Positions 27,980 to 36,248 of a DNA stretch of 64,000 bases are shown here, piece after piece. The notes below the pieces were generated by a model. The model was not told the origin of the DNA. It searched no databases and worked only from the letters and a program-made list of their open reading frames with translations. Each line of letters opens with the position of its first letter. Position 1 is the first letter of the stretch. The stretch is taken from assembly GCA_964629965.1 (NCBI GenBank), contig CAZVRZ010000006.1, positions 1 through 64,000 of the forward strand. The letters run 5' to 3'. This stretch comes from CAZVRZ01 sp964629965 (lineage in GTDB: Bacteria; Chloroflexota; Anaerolineae; Anaerolineales; UBA4823). Both the position numbers and the translations under genes were made by a program.

Positions 27980-29171
27980 AACACATCTAAAGACCGTCTT
28001 TTCTCTTGTGGCTTTACTATTGGCTGGCCTGCTTTCAGCTTGCAATGGGTGGGCGAGCATTCAAAAGCCTGCGCCTACGCCCCGCGCCAGCTTGGAAAAC
28101 AACTCGAAAGCGACAATAGTAATCGCAGAGGGCCGCCTGATGCCCAAAAACGATGCCAACTTGTTTTTTACAACCGGCGGACAAGTGACAGAAATACTGG
28201 TAGAAGAAGGCGACCAGGTGACCAGCGGGCAAGTCCTGGCGCGCCTGGGAGAACGGGAAACTGTGCAGGCATCCCTCGCGGCGGCAGAATTAGAATCTTT
28301 GAGCGCGCAGCAAGATTACGATACCTTGCTGGCAAAAGCCGACCTGGCTTACAACCAGGCCAGCCTGGACGTTTTGCAGGCCGAGCGCGCTCATATCTGG
28401 ACGCAAGAGGCGCTGGATAAGATCGACACCGGTGAACACCAGGAGAAGATCGACAAGGCACGCCTGCAAGTCGAAGAGGCAAAAGACGATCTGGAAGACG
28501 CCGAAGACGATTATGACAAATACAGAGATATGGACCCGGATCAAGCGGACCGCAAGAGGGCCGAAGACGAGCTTGAGAAAGCCAGGGACGATTACGACCA
28601 GGCCGTACGAGAGCGCGATCTGTTGATCAACGAGCTGGAGCAGGCAAAGACCGAGGTAGAGATGGCAGCCAACAGCCTGGAGGAGGCGCGCCAGACCGAG
28701 GCGGACCGGCGGAGCGGACCTGATCCTGACGACCTGGCGCTGGTAGAAGCGCGCCTCAACAACGCCCGGGCGCAGGTGGCAGCCGCCCAGGCTGCACTAG
28801 ATAAGCTGGATCTCAAAGCGCCGTTCAGCGGTACGATCGTCAAGGTGAATTTCACCGGCGGCGAACGCGTTTTGGCCAACCAGGTGATCATAGTGATCGC
28901 CGATTTCTCGCAGTGGTTTGTCGAAACAACCGACCTGAACGAAAACGATGTGGTCAACATCCAGGTGGGGCAAGGCGTGGAGCTGATACCTGACGCGCTG
29001 CCCGACCTGGCAATTGCGGGCGTGGTGGAGTCGATCAGTGATACCTACCTGGAAAAGGCCGGCGATGTAACCTACACGGCGCGGATCAGGCTGGAGGATG
29101 TGGACCGGCGCCTACGCTGGGGCATGACCTGCCAGGTCGAGTTTCCGATCGAGGTCAATTCAAGCAAATAG
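27972..29171 (+). CDS. HlyD/MacA-family membrane-fusion adaptor lipoprotein
   Basis: 399 aa, overlapping the permease end by 8 bases. Lipobox LLSACNG (Cys about 24); split lipoyl domain (TTGGQVTEILVEEGDQVTSGQVLARL and LDLKAPFSGTIVKVNFTGGERV) separated by a very acidic coiled-coil hairpin (about 100-255); then the beta-barrel part. In a single-membrane cell such adaptors probably assist substrate hand-over outside the membrane. Completes the operon ATPase-ATPase-permease-adaptor. Confidence 0.92.
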   Translation: MNKTHLKTVFSLVALLLAGLLSACNGWASIQKPAPTPRASLENNSKATIVIAEGRLMPKNDANLFFTTGGQVTEILVEEGDQVTSGQVLARLGERETVQASLAAAELESLSAQQDYDTLLAKADLAYNQASLDVLQAERAHIWTQEALDKIDTGEHQEKIDKARLQVEEAKDDLEDAEDDYDKYRDMDPDQADRKRAEDELEKARDDYDQAVRERDLLINELEQAKTEVEMAANSLEEARQTEADRRSGPDPDDLALVEARLNNARAQVAAAQAALDKLDLKAPFSGTIVKVNFTGGERVLANQVIIVIADFSQWFVETTDLNENDVVNIQVGQGVELIPDALPDLAIAGVVESISDTYLEKAGDVTYTARIRLEDVDRRLRWGMTCQVEFPIEVNSSK

Positions 29172-29251
29172 ATACTCGTGGGCAAAAAATTACAAACGCG
29201 ATACAATTACTTCCAGTCCTGGCCAGGTCAAACATCGGAAAAGGGCAAGCT

Positions 29252-29920
29252 ATGAACTTATTCGTGAGGCGCAGGTTCGACTTCGAAGGGGCAAAACGAT
29301 ACGCTCTGGATAGATTAGAAAAAGAATTATCGCCCCACCTGTACTACCACTCCCTGGTGCACACGCGGGACGATGTGGCTGTGGCTGTGGAAGGCCTGGC
29401 CACGTTAGAAGGCGTGAGCGGCCAGGCACTTGAACTGCTGCAGATCGCAACCTATTACCATGATCTTGGATTTACCCAGATGGGCAAGCCAGGGATCGAT
29501 TACAGCGTTGTACGCACCCAGCACGAAAACATGAGCATCCAGATGGCAGAAGAGATCCTGCCGGAGTTTGGCTTTAGCCGGCGGCACTTGAAAGTGATCC
29601 GCGGCCTGATCGAGGTGACCAGGCTGCCCCAAAACCCGCACACGCTCTTACAAATGATCATTGCAGACGCCGACCTGGACTCTTTGGGGCGAGAAGATTA
29701 TTGGCCGGTGAGCCTGTGGCTGCAGAAAGAACTGAGCTTTTTCGGCACGGTGATCACGGATGACAAGTGGCTGATCGGCCAGTATCGCTTCTTATCCGGG
29801 CATCATTATTTCAGCCAGGCAGCCTGCAAGCTGCGCAATGAACAGAAAAGAATAAATATTCGGGGGCTTGTCGAGCGCATGCGCACAAGCAAGCTGGAAA
29901 TTCCTGTTCTGGGCAATTAA
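29252..29920 (+). CDS. HD-domain phosphohydrolase-like protein
   Basis: 222 aa, soluble. HD-type metal motif: His in YYHSLVHT (about 30), HD pair in ATYYHDLGFT (about 70), distal Asp in IADADLDSLG (about 142). Such proteins hydrolyse nucleotides or cyclic nucleotides; substrate cannot be assigned. AAGGG about 9 bases before ATG. Convergent with the his operon 27 bases away; a short CGCC-TTTG-GGCG hairpin (29924-29935) lies between them. Confidence 0.8.
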   Translation: MNLFVRRRFDFEGAKRYALDRLEKELSPHLYYHSLVHTRDDVAVAVEGLATLEGVSGQALELLQIATYYHDLGFTQMGKPGIDYSVVRTQHENMSIQMAEEILPEFGFSRRHLKVIRGLIEVTRLPQNPHTLLQMIIADADLDSLGREDYWPVSLWLQKELSFFGTVITDDKWLIGQYRFLSGHHYFSQAACKLRNEQKRINIRGLVERMRTSKLEIPVLGN

Positions 29921-29947
29921 AAACGCCTTTGGGCGCAATCGACAAGT

Positions 29948-30241
29948 TTATTTCTTTTCGGCGACCGGCTGGGCATGACGCCGGCGCAGTTCTGCTTCGA
30001 CCTGTGAGAGGGTTAGATCGCGGCTGGCAAGCAATACCAGCGTATGGTAGAACAGGTCGGACACTTCCTCGATCAGGCGTTGATCGCCCTGGCCCTTGGC
30101 AGCCAGGATGACTTCCATGGCCTCTTCCCCCACTTTTTTGAGAATCTCATCTTCTCCCTGATCCAGCAAACGATTGGTATAAGAACCAGGGCGGGGGTGA
30201 GCCTTGCGATCGGTAATAATGGCAAACAATTCGTTCAGCAT
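29948..30241 (-). CDS. hisE: Phosphoribosyl-ATP pyrophosphatase
   Basis: 97 aa, second step of histidine synthesis (PR-ATP to PR-AMP plus PPi). MazG-like all-alpha fold; ExxE/ExxD metal motifs in LKKVGEEAMEVILA and LIEEVSDLFYHTLVLL. Last gene of the his operon; its start overlaps the hisI stop by 7 bases. Separate from hisI rather than fused. Confidence 0.94.
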   Translation of the reverse strand: MLNELFAIITDRKAHPRPGSYTNRLLDQGEDEILKKVGEEAMEVILAAKGQGDQRLIEEVSDLFYHTLVLLASRDLTLSQVEAELRRRHAQPVAEKK

Positions 30242-30549
30242 ACTTCCTCCAGGGTGCGATAGAAACAGGTGCGCTGGCCGGTATGGCAGGCCGGGCCGGC
30301 AGGGATCACACGCAGCAACAACACATCTTCGTCACAATCCACACGGATCTCTTGAATCCGCAGCACGTTGCCCGAGGTTTCCCCTTTGCGCCACAACTTC
30401 TGGCGGCTGCGGCTCCAAAAGTGCGCTTCGCCTGTCTGGCGGCTGAGCTCCAAGGACTCAGCATTCATCCAGGCCACCATCAACACCTCGCCGGTGCGCA
30501 CATCTTGGACAACAGCCGGGATCAGGCCTTTCTGATCATATTTAAGCAT
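30235..30549 (-). CDS. hisI: Phosphoribosyl-AMP cyclohydrolase
   Basis: 104 aa, third step of histidine synthesis. Metal motifs VDCDEDVLLL and GPACHTGQRTCFY give the conserved Asp and Cys ligands. SRSRQKLWRKGETSGN is the family hallmark. Overlaps hisF by 8 bases. Confidence 0.95.
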   Translation of the reverse strand: MLKYDQKGLIPAVVQDVRTGEVLMVAWMNAESLELSRQTGEAHFWSRSRQKLWRKGETSGNVLRIQEIRVDCDEDVLLLRVIPAGPACHTGQRTCFYRTLEEVC

Positions 30550-31336
30550 CGACGTCCTCCCAACCCACGTCCAAACCGACCGGGCGTACCGGTATGCCGC
30601 GCGCTAGTAAATATTTCTTGACCTGGCCCACGGTTAACTTTTTATCATGAAACAACGTGGCGGCCAGGGCTGCATCGGCTTTCCCTTTGGTCAGCACGTT
30701 GGCAAAATGCTCGGGTGAGCCCGCCCCGCCGCTGGCAATGATAGGAACATTGACTGCCCCGGCAATGGCAGCGGTCAAGTCAATATCATAATCATTCAGC
30801 GTTCCGTCTCCATCCATGCTGGTCAGCAAGATCTCGCCGGCCCCCAAAGAAACGCCCTGCACAGCCCATTCGATGGCATCCAGGCCAGTTGGGCGCCGGC
30901 CGCCGTGGGTGTACACTTCCCATCGACCTGGGGCAGTCCGGCGGGCATCGATAGCCAGCACAATGCACTGGCTGCCGAAACGTTCGGCTCCGGCGCGCAA
31001 CACTTCCGGGTTTTGCACGGCGGCCGTGTTCACACCGACTTTGTCAGCGCCTGACAGCAAAATGGCGCGCATATCTTCCACCGTGCGAATGCCACCTCCG
31101 ACCGTCAGCGGCATGAAGACCTCATCGGCCACCCGGCGCACCATACCGGCGGTAATCTGCCGTCCCTCATGGCTGGCGGAGATATCCAGGAAAACCAGTT
31201 CATCTGCGCCCATGCGATCGTACAGGCGGGCCTGCTCAACCGGATCGCCGGCATCCCGCAGGTTGATAAAACGGACGCCTTTGACCACGCGCCCATCTTT
31301 GACATCTAAACAGGGAATGATCCTTTTGGCTAACAT
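30542..31336 (-). CDS. hisF: Imidazole glycerol phosphate synthase, cyclase subunit
   Basis: 264 aa TIM barrel. Catalytic Asp in IIPCLDVKDGRVVKG (about 11) and in LTSMDGDGTLNDYD (about 130); phosphate loops GGGIRT and ASGGAGSPEHF. Works with HisH, which supplies ammonia; product IGP plus AICAR. Overlaps hisA by 7 bases. Confidence 0.96.
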   Translation of the reverse strand: MLAKRIIPCLDVKDGRVVKGVRFINLRDAGDPVEQARLYDRMGADELVFLDISASHEGRQITAGMVRRVADEVFMPLTVGGGIRTVEDMRAILLSGADKVGVNTAAVQNPEVLRAGAERFGSQCIVLAIDARRTAPGRWEVYTHGGRRPTGLDAIEWAVQGVSLGAGEILLTSMDGDGTLNDYDIDLTAAIAGAVNVPIIASGGAGSPEHFANVLTKGKADAALAATLFHDKKLTVGQVKKYLLARGIPVRPVGLDVGWEDVDA

Positions 31337-32199
31337 AACCTGAGCGCCTCCGTCAAGTCAATCGCATTTTCATACAGCGCTTTACCAATGATGATACCTG
31401 CCAGGCCGGCCTGGCGCGCTTGCCGCACATCATCCAGAGAACGCACACCACCCGAAGCAATCACTTTCAAGCCACTTTGGGCAGCCAAAGCCTGGGCTGC
31501 TCGAATATCCGCACCCGTACCCATGCCGTCGCGGGCAATATTAGTAAAGATGACCGTACGCAGGCCAAGCCGGTAAAGGCTTTGCCCAACCTGGTTGGCG
31601 TCCATGCCGGTATCCTGCTGCCAGCCACTGATCCGGATCTTGCCATCGCGAGCATCCAGAGCAGCGCCAATTCGCTCAGCACCCCAGGCAGCCAGCGCTT
31701 CAGCAGTCAACGCTGGCGAGGCAATGACCGCCGTCCCCAGCAGCACCCGGCTGACGCCGGCATCCAAGACGGTCTGGATCTGTTCCAGGGTGCGCAGCCC
31801 TCCGCCGAACTGGACCTTGCCGCCGAAAGTTTTGGCAACCTGCAGGATCGATTGCAGAATCTGCGGCTGCGGGCGCATTGACTGATCGATTGTGGTGCCT
31901 GGGGCCGGCGGCTGCGGGCGCATTGACTGATCGATTGTGGTGCCTGGGGCCGGCGGCGGCACGCGCATTGACTGATCGATTGTGGTGCCTGGGGCCGGCA
32001 GGTTTTCGGCGCCGCGTTCGCCAAAGGCGCCATCCAGATTGACCACATGCAGCCAGCCGGCGCCGGCCTCGAACCAGCGCCTGGCTATGCGAGCAGGGTC
32101 GCTGTCATAGGTAGTTTGCCGGTCTGGATCGCCCTCTTGCAGGCGCACAACTTTTCCGTTGCGTAAATCGATGGCTGGATAAACAATGAAGGAATCCAT
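31330..32199 (-). CDS. hisA: ProFAR isomerase with an in-frame three-copy repeat insertion
   Basis: 289 aa, about 45 longer than usual HisA. Barrel landmarks intact: catalytic Asp in PAIDLRNGKVVRLQ (about 11), VNLDGAF, VQFGGGLRT, TNIARDGMGTG (second Asp) and ASGGVRSLDD. Extra residues about 68-112 are three 15-residue copies of PGTTIDQSMR plus a Pro-rich tail, inserted between strand 2 and helix 2 on the active-site face. The frame is preserved, so the enzyme is probably functional. Confidence 0.94.
   Translation of the reverse strand: MDSFIVYPAIDLRNGKVVRLQEGDPDRQTTYDSDPARIARRWFEAGAGWLHVVNLDGAFGERGAENLPAPGTTIDQSMRVPPPAPGTTIDQSMRPQPPAPGTTIDQSMRPQPQILQSILQVAKTFGGKVQFGGGLRTLEQIQTVLDAGVSRVLLGTAVIASPALTAEALAAWGAERIGAALDARDGKIRISGWQQDTGMDANQVGQSLYRLGLRTVIFTNIARDGMGTGADIRAAQALAAQSGLKVIASGGVRSLDDVRQARQAGLAGIIIGKALYENAIDLTEALRLC
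31873..31999 (-). repeat. 45-bp minisatellite, three copies inside hisA
   Basis: Unit beginning GCGCATTGACTGATCGATTG at 31873, 31918 and 31963, each 45 bp apart; the first 37 bases are identical in all copies and the tail varies. Length divisible by three, so copy-number changes keep hisA in frame. Confidence 0.93.
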
Positions 32200-32210
32200 A
32201 TTTCTCTCGC

Positions 32211-32834
32211 CTAACAGTGTTCTACAAAATTACGCAGGATTTGCAGCCCCACGGCCTGGCTTTTCTCAGGATGGAACTGCACACCATACAAGGCGCCGCG
32301 CCCCACAATGCTGGCGTAACGCAAACTATATTCCGTGCTGCCCAACATATTGGCAGCCTCCTGCGGAGCGCAATAGTAGCTGTGGTTGAAATAGGCATAA
32401 AAACCGCTCTGCAAATTTGCCAGCAAGGGAGAATCCTGCTCTACAGCGACCTGATTCCAGCCGGTCTGGGGAACCTTCATGGCCTGTCCAGCAGGCAATG
32501 AAAGCTCGGGAAAACGCAAAACGCTGCCTGGCAGCAAGCCCAGGCCGCGGTGTTCTCCCATTTCATAGCTATTCTCGAACAAAAGCTGCATACCCAGGCA
32601 GATGCCCAGCAGGGGCGTACTGCGGCGGGCCAATTCTTGCACAACCGCAGCCAGGCCGCGCTGCTGCAGGCCTTGCGCGCCATCGCCAAACGCGCCCACG
32701 CCCGGTAAGACGACTTTATCGGCAGCCAGGATGACGGCAGGGTCGTCCGTCAGGATGACCTGGGCGCCAACCGCTTGCAGTGCTTTTTCTACCGAGCGTA
32801 AGTTCCCGATACCGTAATCGACCAGGGCGATCAT
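32211..32834 (-). CDS. hisH: Imidazole glycerol phosphate synthase, glutaminase subunit
   Basis: 207 aa class-I glutamine amidotransferase. Catalytic Cys in LLGICLGMQLLFE (about 80), His/Glu in GVQFHPEKS (about 188). Partner of HisF. Start overlaps the hisB stop by 4 bases; 11 bases before hisA. Confidence 0.96.
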   Translation of the reverse strand: MIALVDYGIGNLRSVEKALQAVGAQVILTDDPAVILAADKVVLPGVGAFGDGAQGLQQRGLAAVVQELARRSTPLLGICLGMQLLFENSYEMGEHRGLGLLPGSVLRFPELSLPAGQAMKVPQTGWNQVAVEQDSPLLANLQSGFYAYFNHSYYCAPQEAANMLGSTEYSLRYASIVGRGALYGVQFHPEKSQAVGLQILRNFVEHC

Positions 32835-33430
32835 ACCAGCGTTCCTTTGGTGCTCGGGACGCTGCCACGGCGGCGCGGGTCGATCTGCACGGCAGCCTCC
32901 AACGCCCGGCCGAATGCCTTAAAAAGCGCCTCGGCCTGGTGGTGATCGTCACGCCCGTACAATACGCGGGCATGCAAGTTGCTGCGAGAAGCAAACGCCA
33001 GGGATTCAAAAAAATGGGTGAGCAAACTGGTAGGAATGCCGCCGACCGCCGGGCTGCGCCATTCCACCTGGATCACAGGATAGGGCCTTCCTGAAAGGTC
33101 GAGGCACACCAGAGCCAACGTTTCATCCATCGGCGCATAAGCAGAAGCCATGCGGACGATGCCTTTTCGTTCGCCCAAGGCCTGGTCGATGGCCTGCCCC
33201 AACACCAAGGCGCAATCTTCTACGGTATGGTGAACATCCACCTGCAAGTCGCCGCCAGCCTTGAGGCGAAGGTCGAGCATGCCATGCACGGCAACATGGT
33301 TCAGCATGTGATCGAGAAAGCCAACGCCGGTATCGACCTGGTGTATGCCGCTGCCATCCAGGTTAACCTCCAACTGGATATCGGTTTCGTTGGTTTTGCG
33401 TGAGATTTTAGCAATCCGGTTCATGTTCAC
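32831..33430 (-). CDS. hisB: Imidazoleglycerol-phosphate dehydratase
   Basis: 199 aa, dehydratase domain only (no fused phosphatase). Mn ligands in DHMLNHVAVHG and DVHHTVEDCAL, second repeat HHQAEALFKAFG. No histidinol-phosphate phosphatase gene lies in this operon. Overlaps the cupin gene by 23 bases; GAAGAGAG about 7 bases before the start. Confidence 0.95.
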   Translation of the reverse strand: MNMNRIAKISRKTNETDIQLEVNLDGSGIHQVDTGVGFLDHMLNHVAVHGMLDLRLKAGGDLQVDVHHTVEDCALVLGQAIDQALGERKGIVRMASAYAPMDETLALVCLDLSGRPYPVIQVEWRSPAVGGIPTSLLTHFFESLAFASRSNLHARVLYGRDDHHQAEALFKAFGRALEAAVQIDPRRRGSVPSTKGTLV

Positions 33431-33806
33431 TCTCTTCCTGGTTGGGTAGGGGCCACCAATCCGTGCACTGCTGCAGGGTAAAAGAGGGCGAACAAGCGCT
33501 CAGGTATTTGAGACGCCCGCCGCCCGTATTGCGCAGCCCATGATCGCTCCAGGAAGGGATGAAGATGGAGTCGCCTGGGCCGACCGGGAGTTGCTCAGCG
33601 CCTACTTGCATGACGCCGCAGCCTTCGATGATCGTGTAAGCTTGCTCCGGTTCATGCCGGTGAATATTTTGAAAGCCGCCGGGCTCCATTTCTACCAGGG
33701 TGATCGACAATTTCTGCGCTCCACAGGTACGCTCGGAGATCAGCAGGTAAGAAGTGATGCCGTCGCGCTGGTAACGCGGGGATTGAGTGGGTTTTATGAC
33801 ATGCAT
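33408..33806 (-). CDS. Cupin-domain protein inside the his operon
   Basis: 132-aa single-domain cupin. Motif 1 HRHEPEQAYTIIEG and motif 2 PGDSIFIPSWSDHGLRNTG give the usual His/His/Glu/His metal set (about 50-95). Not a known histidine enzyme; overlaps hisC by 13 bases and hisB by 23, so it is made together with them. It may sense or process a pathway metabolite or simply be carried along. Confidence 0.85.
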   Translation of the reverse strand: MHVIKPTQSPRYQRDGITSYLLISERTCGAQKLSITLVEMEPGGFQNIHRHEPEQAYTIIEGCGVMQVGAEQLPVGPGDSIFIPSWSDHGLRNTGGGRLKYLSACSPSFTLQQCTDWWPLPNQEESEHEPDC

Positions 33807-34924
33807 TGTAAAGCCTCCAGAACAGCATCCGTGTGTTCGGGCCGTCCAACACTGATACGAATGTGATCGCGCAGCCTGGGTGTGTCGAAATACCGGATCA
33901 TAATACCATGTTTGATCAAGAAATCTTTAAGCGCCTGGCCTGGGGAAATTGTATCATCGCCCCAAGCATGCGTAACCCGGCATAAGATGAAGTTGGAGCG
34001 CGTGGGGTAGGGTTGCAAATAAGGCACTTGCGCCAATCCCGCGAGCAATCGTTCTCGCTCGGCCACCAGCCGGGCCACAATATCCCCAAGGTATTTGGTG
34101 TCTGCCAGGGAGGCTATGGCAGCCTGGCTGGCAGCGACATTGACATTATAGGGCTGCTTGGCTTTCCACAGAGCAGGCATCAGCCAGGCAGGGAAGGCGC
34201 CATATCCCACGCGCAGGCCTGCCAGCCCGGCCCATTTGCTAAAAGTGCGCATGACGATCAGGTTATCGCGCCTGGCAACTTGCTTGATACGCGAGCCAAG
34301 TTCGCCAAGCCGGCCTTGCCCAGTAAATTCAATATAGGCTTCATCTAGAACAAGCAAGGTGGGCAATTCCAACAAGGCGTCGATCATTTGAGCGCCAGGC
34401 AGCGAGCCATCTGGGTTGTTGGGCGCAGGCAGGAAAAGAGCCTTGGGATGCTGTGCGTCCACGGCTTGCCGAATGGCCTCCAGATCCAGAGAAAAATCAG
34501 CCCGCCGCGGCACATCGACCACTTGCCCGGCATTCAGGCGGGTGTCGAAGGCATACATCCCAAAAGTGGGCGAACAGATCATGGCCTTATCGCCTTCCCT
34601 GATCAGAAGACGCAGAAGCAGATCGAGCAATTCGTCCACACCGGAGCCAGCTAACAGGCATTCTTCGGGCGCCCCGGTGAAGGCAGAGAGGGCTGAACGC
34701 AGGATGCAGCTCTCAGGATCAGGATAGATGTGGGCGTACTGCAGCCCGGCCAGGGCCTGCCGGGCGCGCGGCGAGGGGCCATAGGGGTTCTCGTTCGCAT
34801 CCAACTTGATGATCTGCTCCACCGGGCGCCCCATCTGCCTGGATAAGACATCGAAAGGCACGATTGGTTTGTAGGCAGGCATTTCATGAATATGCCCGCG
34901 GATCAATTGCTCTGGCTCAAACAT
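33794..34924 (-). CDS. hisC: Histidinol-phosphate aminotransferase
   Basis: 376-aa fold-type-I PLP enzyme. LDANENPYGPSP, VLDEAYIEF and PLP-lysine motif RTFSKWAGLAGLRVGYG (about 235). Converts imidazole-acetol phosphate to histidinol phosphate. Overlaps hisD by 8 bases. Confidence 0.95.
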   Translation of the reverse strand: MFEPEQLIRGHIHEMPAYKPIVPFDVLSRQMGRPVEQIIKLDANENPYGPSPRARQALAGLQYAHIYPDPESCILRSALSAFTGAPEECLLAGSGVDELLDLLLRLLIREGDKAMICSPTFGMYAFDTRLNAGQVVDVPRRADFSLDLEAIRQAVDAQHPKALFLPAPNNPDGSLPGAQMIDALLELPTLLVLDEAYIEFTGQGRLGELGSRIKQVARRDNLIVMRTFSKWAGLAGLRVGYGAFPAWLMPALWKAKQPYNVNVAASQAAIASLADTKYLGDIVARLVAERERLLAGLAQVPYLQPYPTRSNFILCRVTHAWGDDTISPGQALKDFLIKHGIMIRYFDTPRLRDHIRISVGRPEHTDAVLEALQCMS

Positions 34925-36248
34925 GGCTGTCTCCTGAAGCAGCCGCTCGAAAATCGGCGGCGGCGGCGTGCGCGGTCAACTGCTCGGCGCGGGCGATGGT
35001 TCCCGCAGCAACGCTCAGGCGCCGGCTGGTCTCATCATCCAGGGCAACAATGCTGATGATCTTGATGAAATCCATTACGTTTAACGGGGAGGCGAAACGC
35101 GCCGTGCCGTTGGTAGGCATGACATGGCTAGGCCCAGCCACATAATCGCCCAAGACTTCAAACGAACGCTCGCCCAGGAATATACCACCGGCGTTGCGCA
35201 CCCATTGGGCAGCTTCCTGCGGGTTCTCAACTGCCAGGCAGAGGTGTTCCGGCGCGTATTCGCTGGCCAAGGCAGCGGCTGTTTGCAGGTCGGGTGTTAT
35301 CACGATACCCGAGCGGGAGGTGAGCGACTGCGCGATTACATCCGTCCTCGAAAGCATTTCCATTTGCCGGGCAATTTCTACTTGAACGGCTTCCGCCAGT
35401 TTTCGATCGGGCGTAAGCAAGATGGCGCTGGCAAGCACATCGTGTTCGGCCTGTGCTAACAAATCTGCAGCCACCCAGGCCGGGTTGGCGCGTCCATCTG
35501 CGACCACAGTAGTTTCGGTGGGACCTGCCAAGCCATCTAGCCCTACCAGGCCATAGACTTGCTGCTTGGCCAGGGTAACGAACAGGTTACCGGCGCCCAC
35601 GATCTTATCCACCTTGGGCACGCTTTGCGTGCCAAAAGCCATGGCGGCGATGGCCTGCGCTCCACCCAATTGGAACACCTGCTCAATGCCGCACAAATAG
35701 GCAGCTGCCAGGATGGAGAAATGCGAACCGGGCGGGGTGCAGACCACGATCTGGGGCACGCCGGCGACCTGGGCGGGAATGACAGACATCAACAGAGAAG
35801 ATGGCAAGGGCGCCGTTCCCCCCGGCACATAAACCCCGGCGCGCTCGACTGGGCTGGCGCGCTGCCCCAGGATGCCTCCCAGAGACTTCGTTTGCCAGTT
35901 GGGCAGCGGCTGTAAGCTGTGGAAGGCGCGGATGCGTTCGGCAGCCAGTTCTAACGCCTGGCGCAGATCAGGCGGGGTGGCGTCATAAGCAACTTTCAAC
36001 TGTTCGACCGGCACCCGAAAATCATCCAGTGCGGCGCGATCGATCAGCCTGGACCAGCGCCGCAGGGCATCATCACCTTCTTCTTGCACGGAAGATAAGA
36101 TCTGGGCGACGGCCTGGGATGGCGTTACACCCGCGCCAAACAATCTCTCAACACTTGCTTGCAATGCAGGCGGGCAAGATGTGCTGCTGAGTGGTGTGCG
36201 CTTCAAAATAGTGCGGCGGGCAGTATCGATATCATAGATCTTAAGCAT
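34917..36248 (-). CDS. hisD: Histidinol dehydrogenase
   Basis: 443 aa, last two oxidation steps to histidine. Signature run VDKIVGAGNLFVTLAKQQVYG then GPTETTVVADG and AQAEHDVLASAIL; zinc ligands His/Gln in this region and late HVMPTNGTARF. ATG 36248 is used; the longer open frame to 36332 lies inside hisG. The start overlaps the hisG stop by 8 bases. Confidence 0.96.
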   Translation of the reverse strand: MLKIYDIDTARRTILKRTPLSSTSCPPALQASVERLFGAGVTPSQAVAQILSSVQEEGDDALRRWSRLIDRAALDDFRVPVEQLKVAYDATPPDLRQALELAAERIRAFHSLQPLPNWQTKSLGGILGQRASPVERAGVYVPGGTAPLPSSLLMSVIPAQVAGVPQIVVCTPPGSHFSILAAAYLCGIEQVFQLGGAQAIAAMAFGTQSVPKVDKIVGAGNLFVTLAKQQVYGLVGLDGLAGPTETTVVADGRANPAWVAADLLAQAEHDVLASAILLTPDRKLAEAVQVEIARQMEMLSRTDVIAQSLTSRSGIVITPDLQTAAALASEYAPEHLCLAVENPQEAAQWVRNAGGIFLGERSFEVLGDYVAGPSHVMPTNGTARFASPLNVMDFIKIISIVALDDETSRRLSVAAGTIARAEQLTAHAAAADFRAAASGDSHV

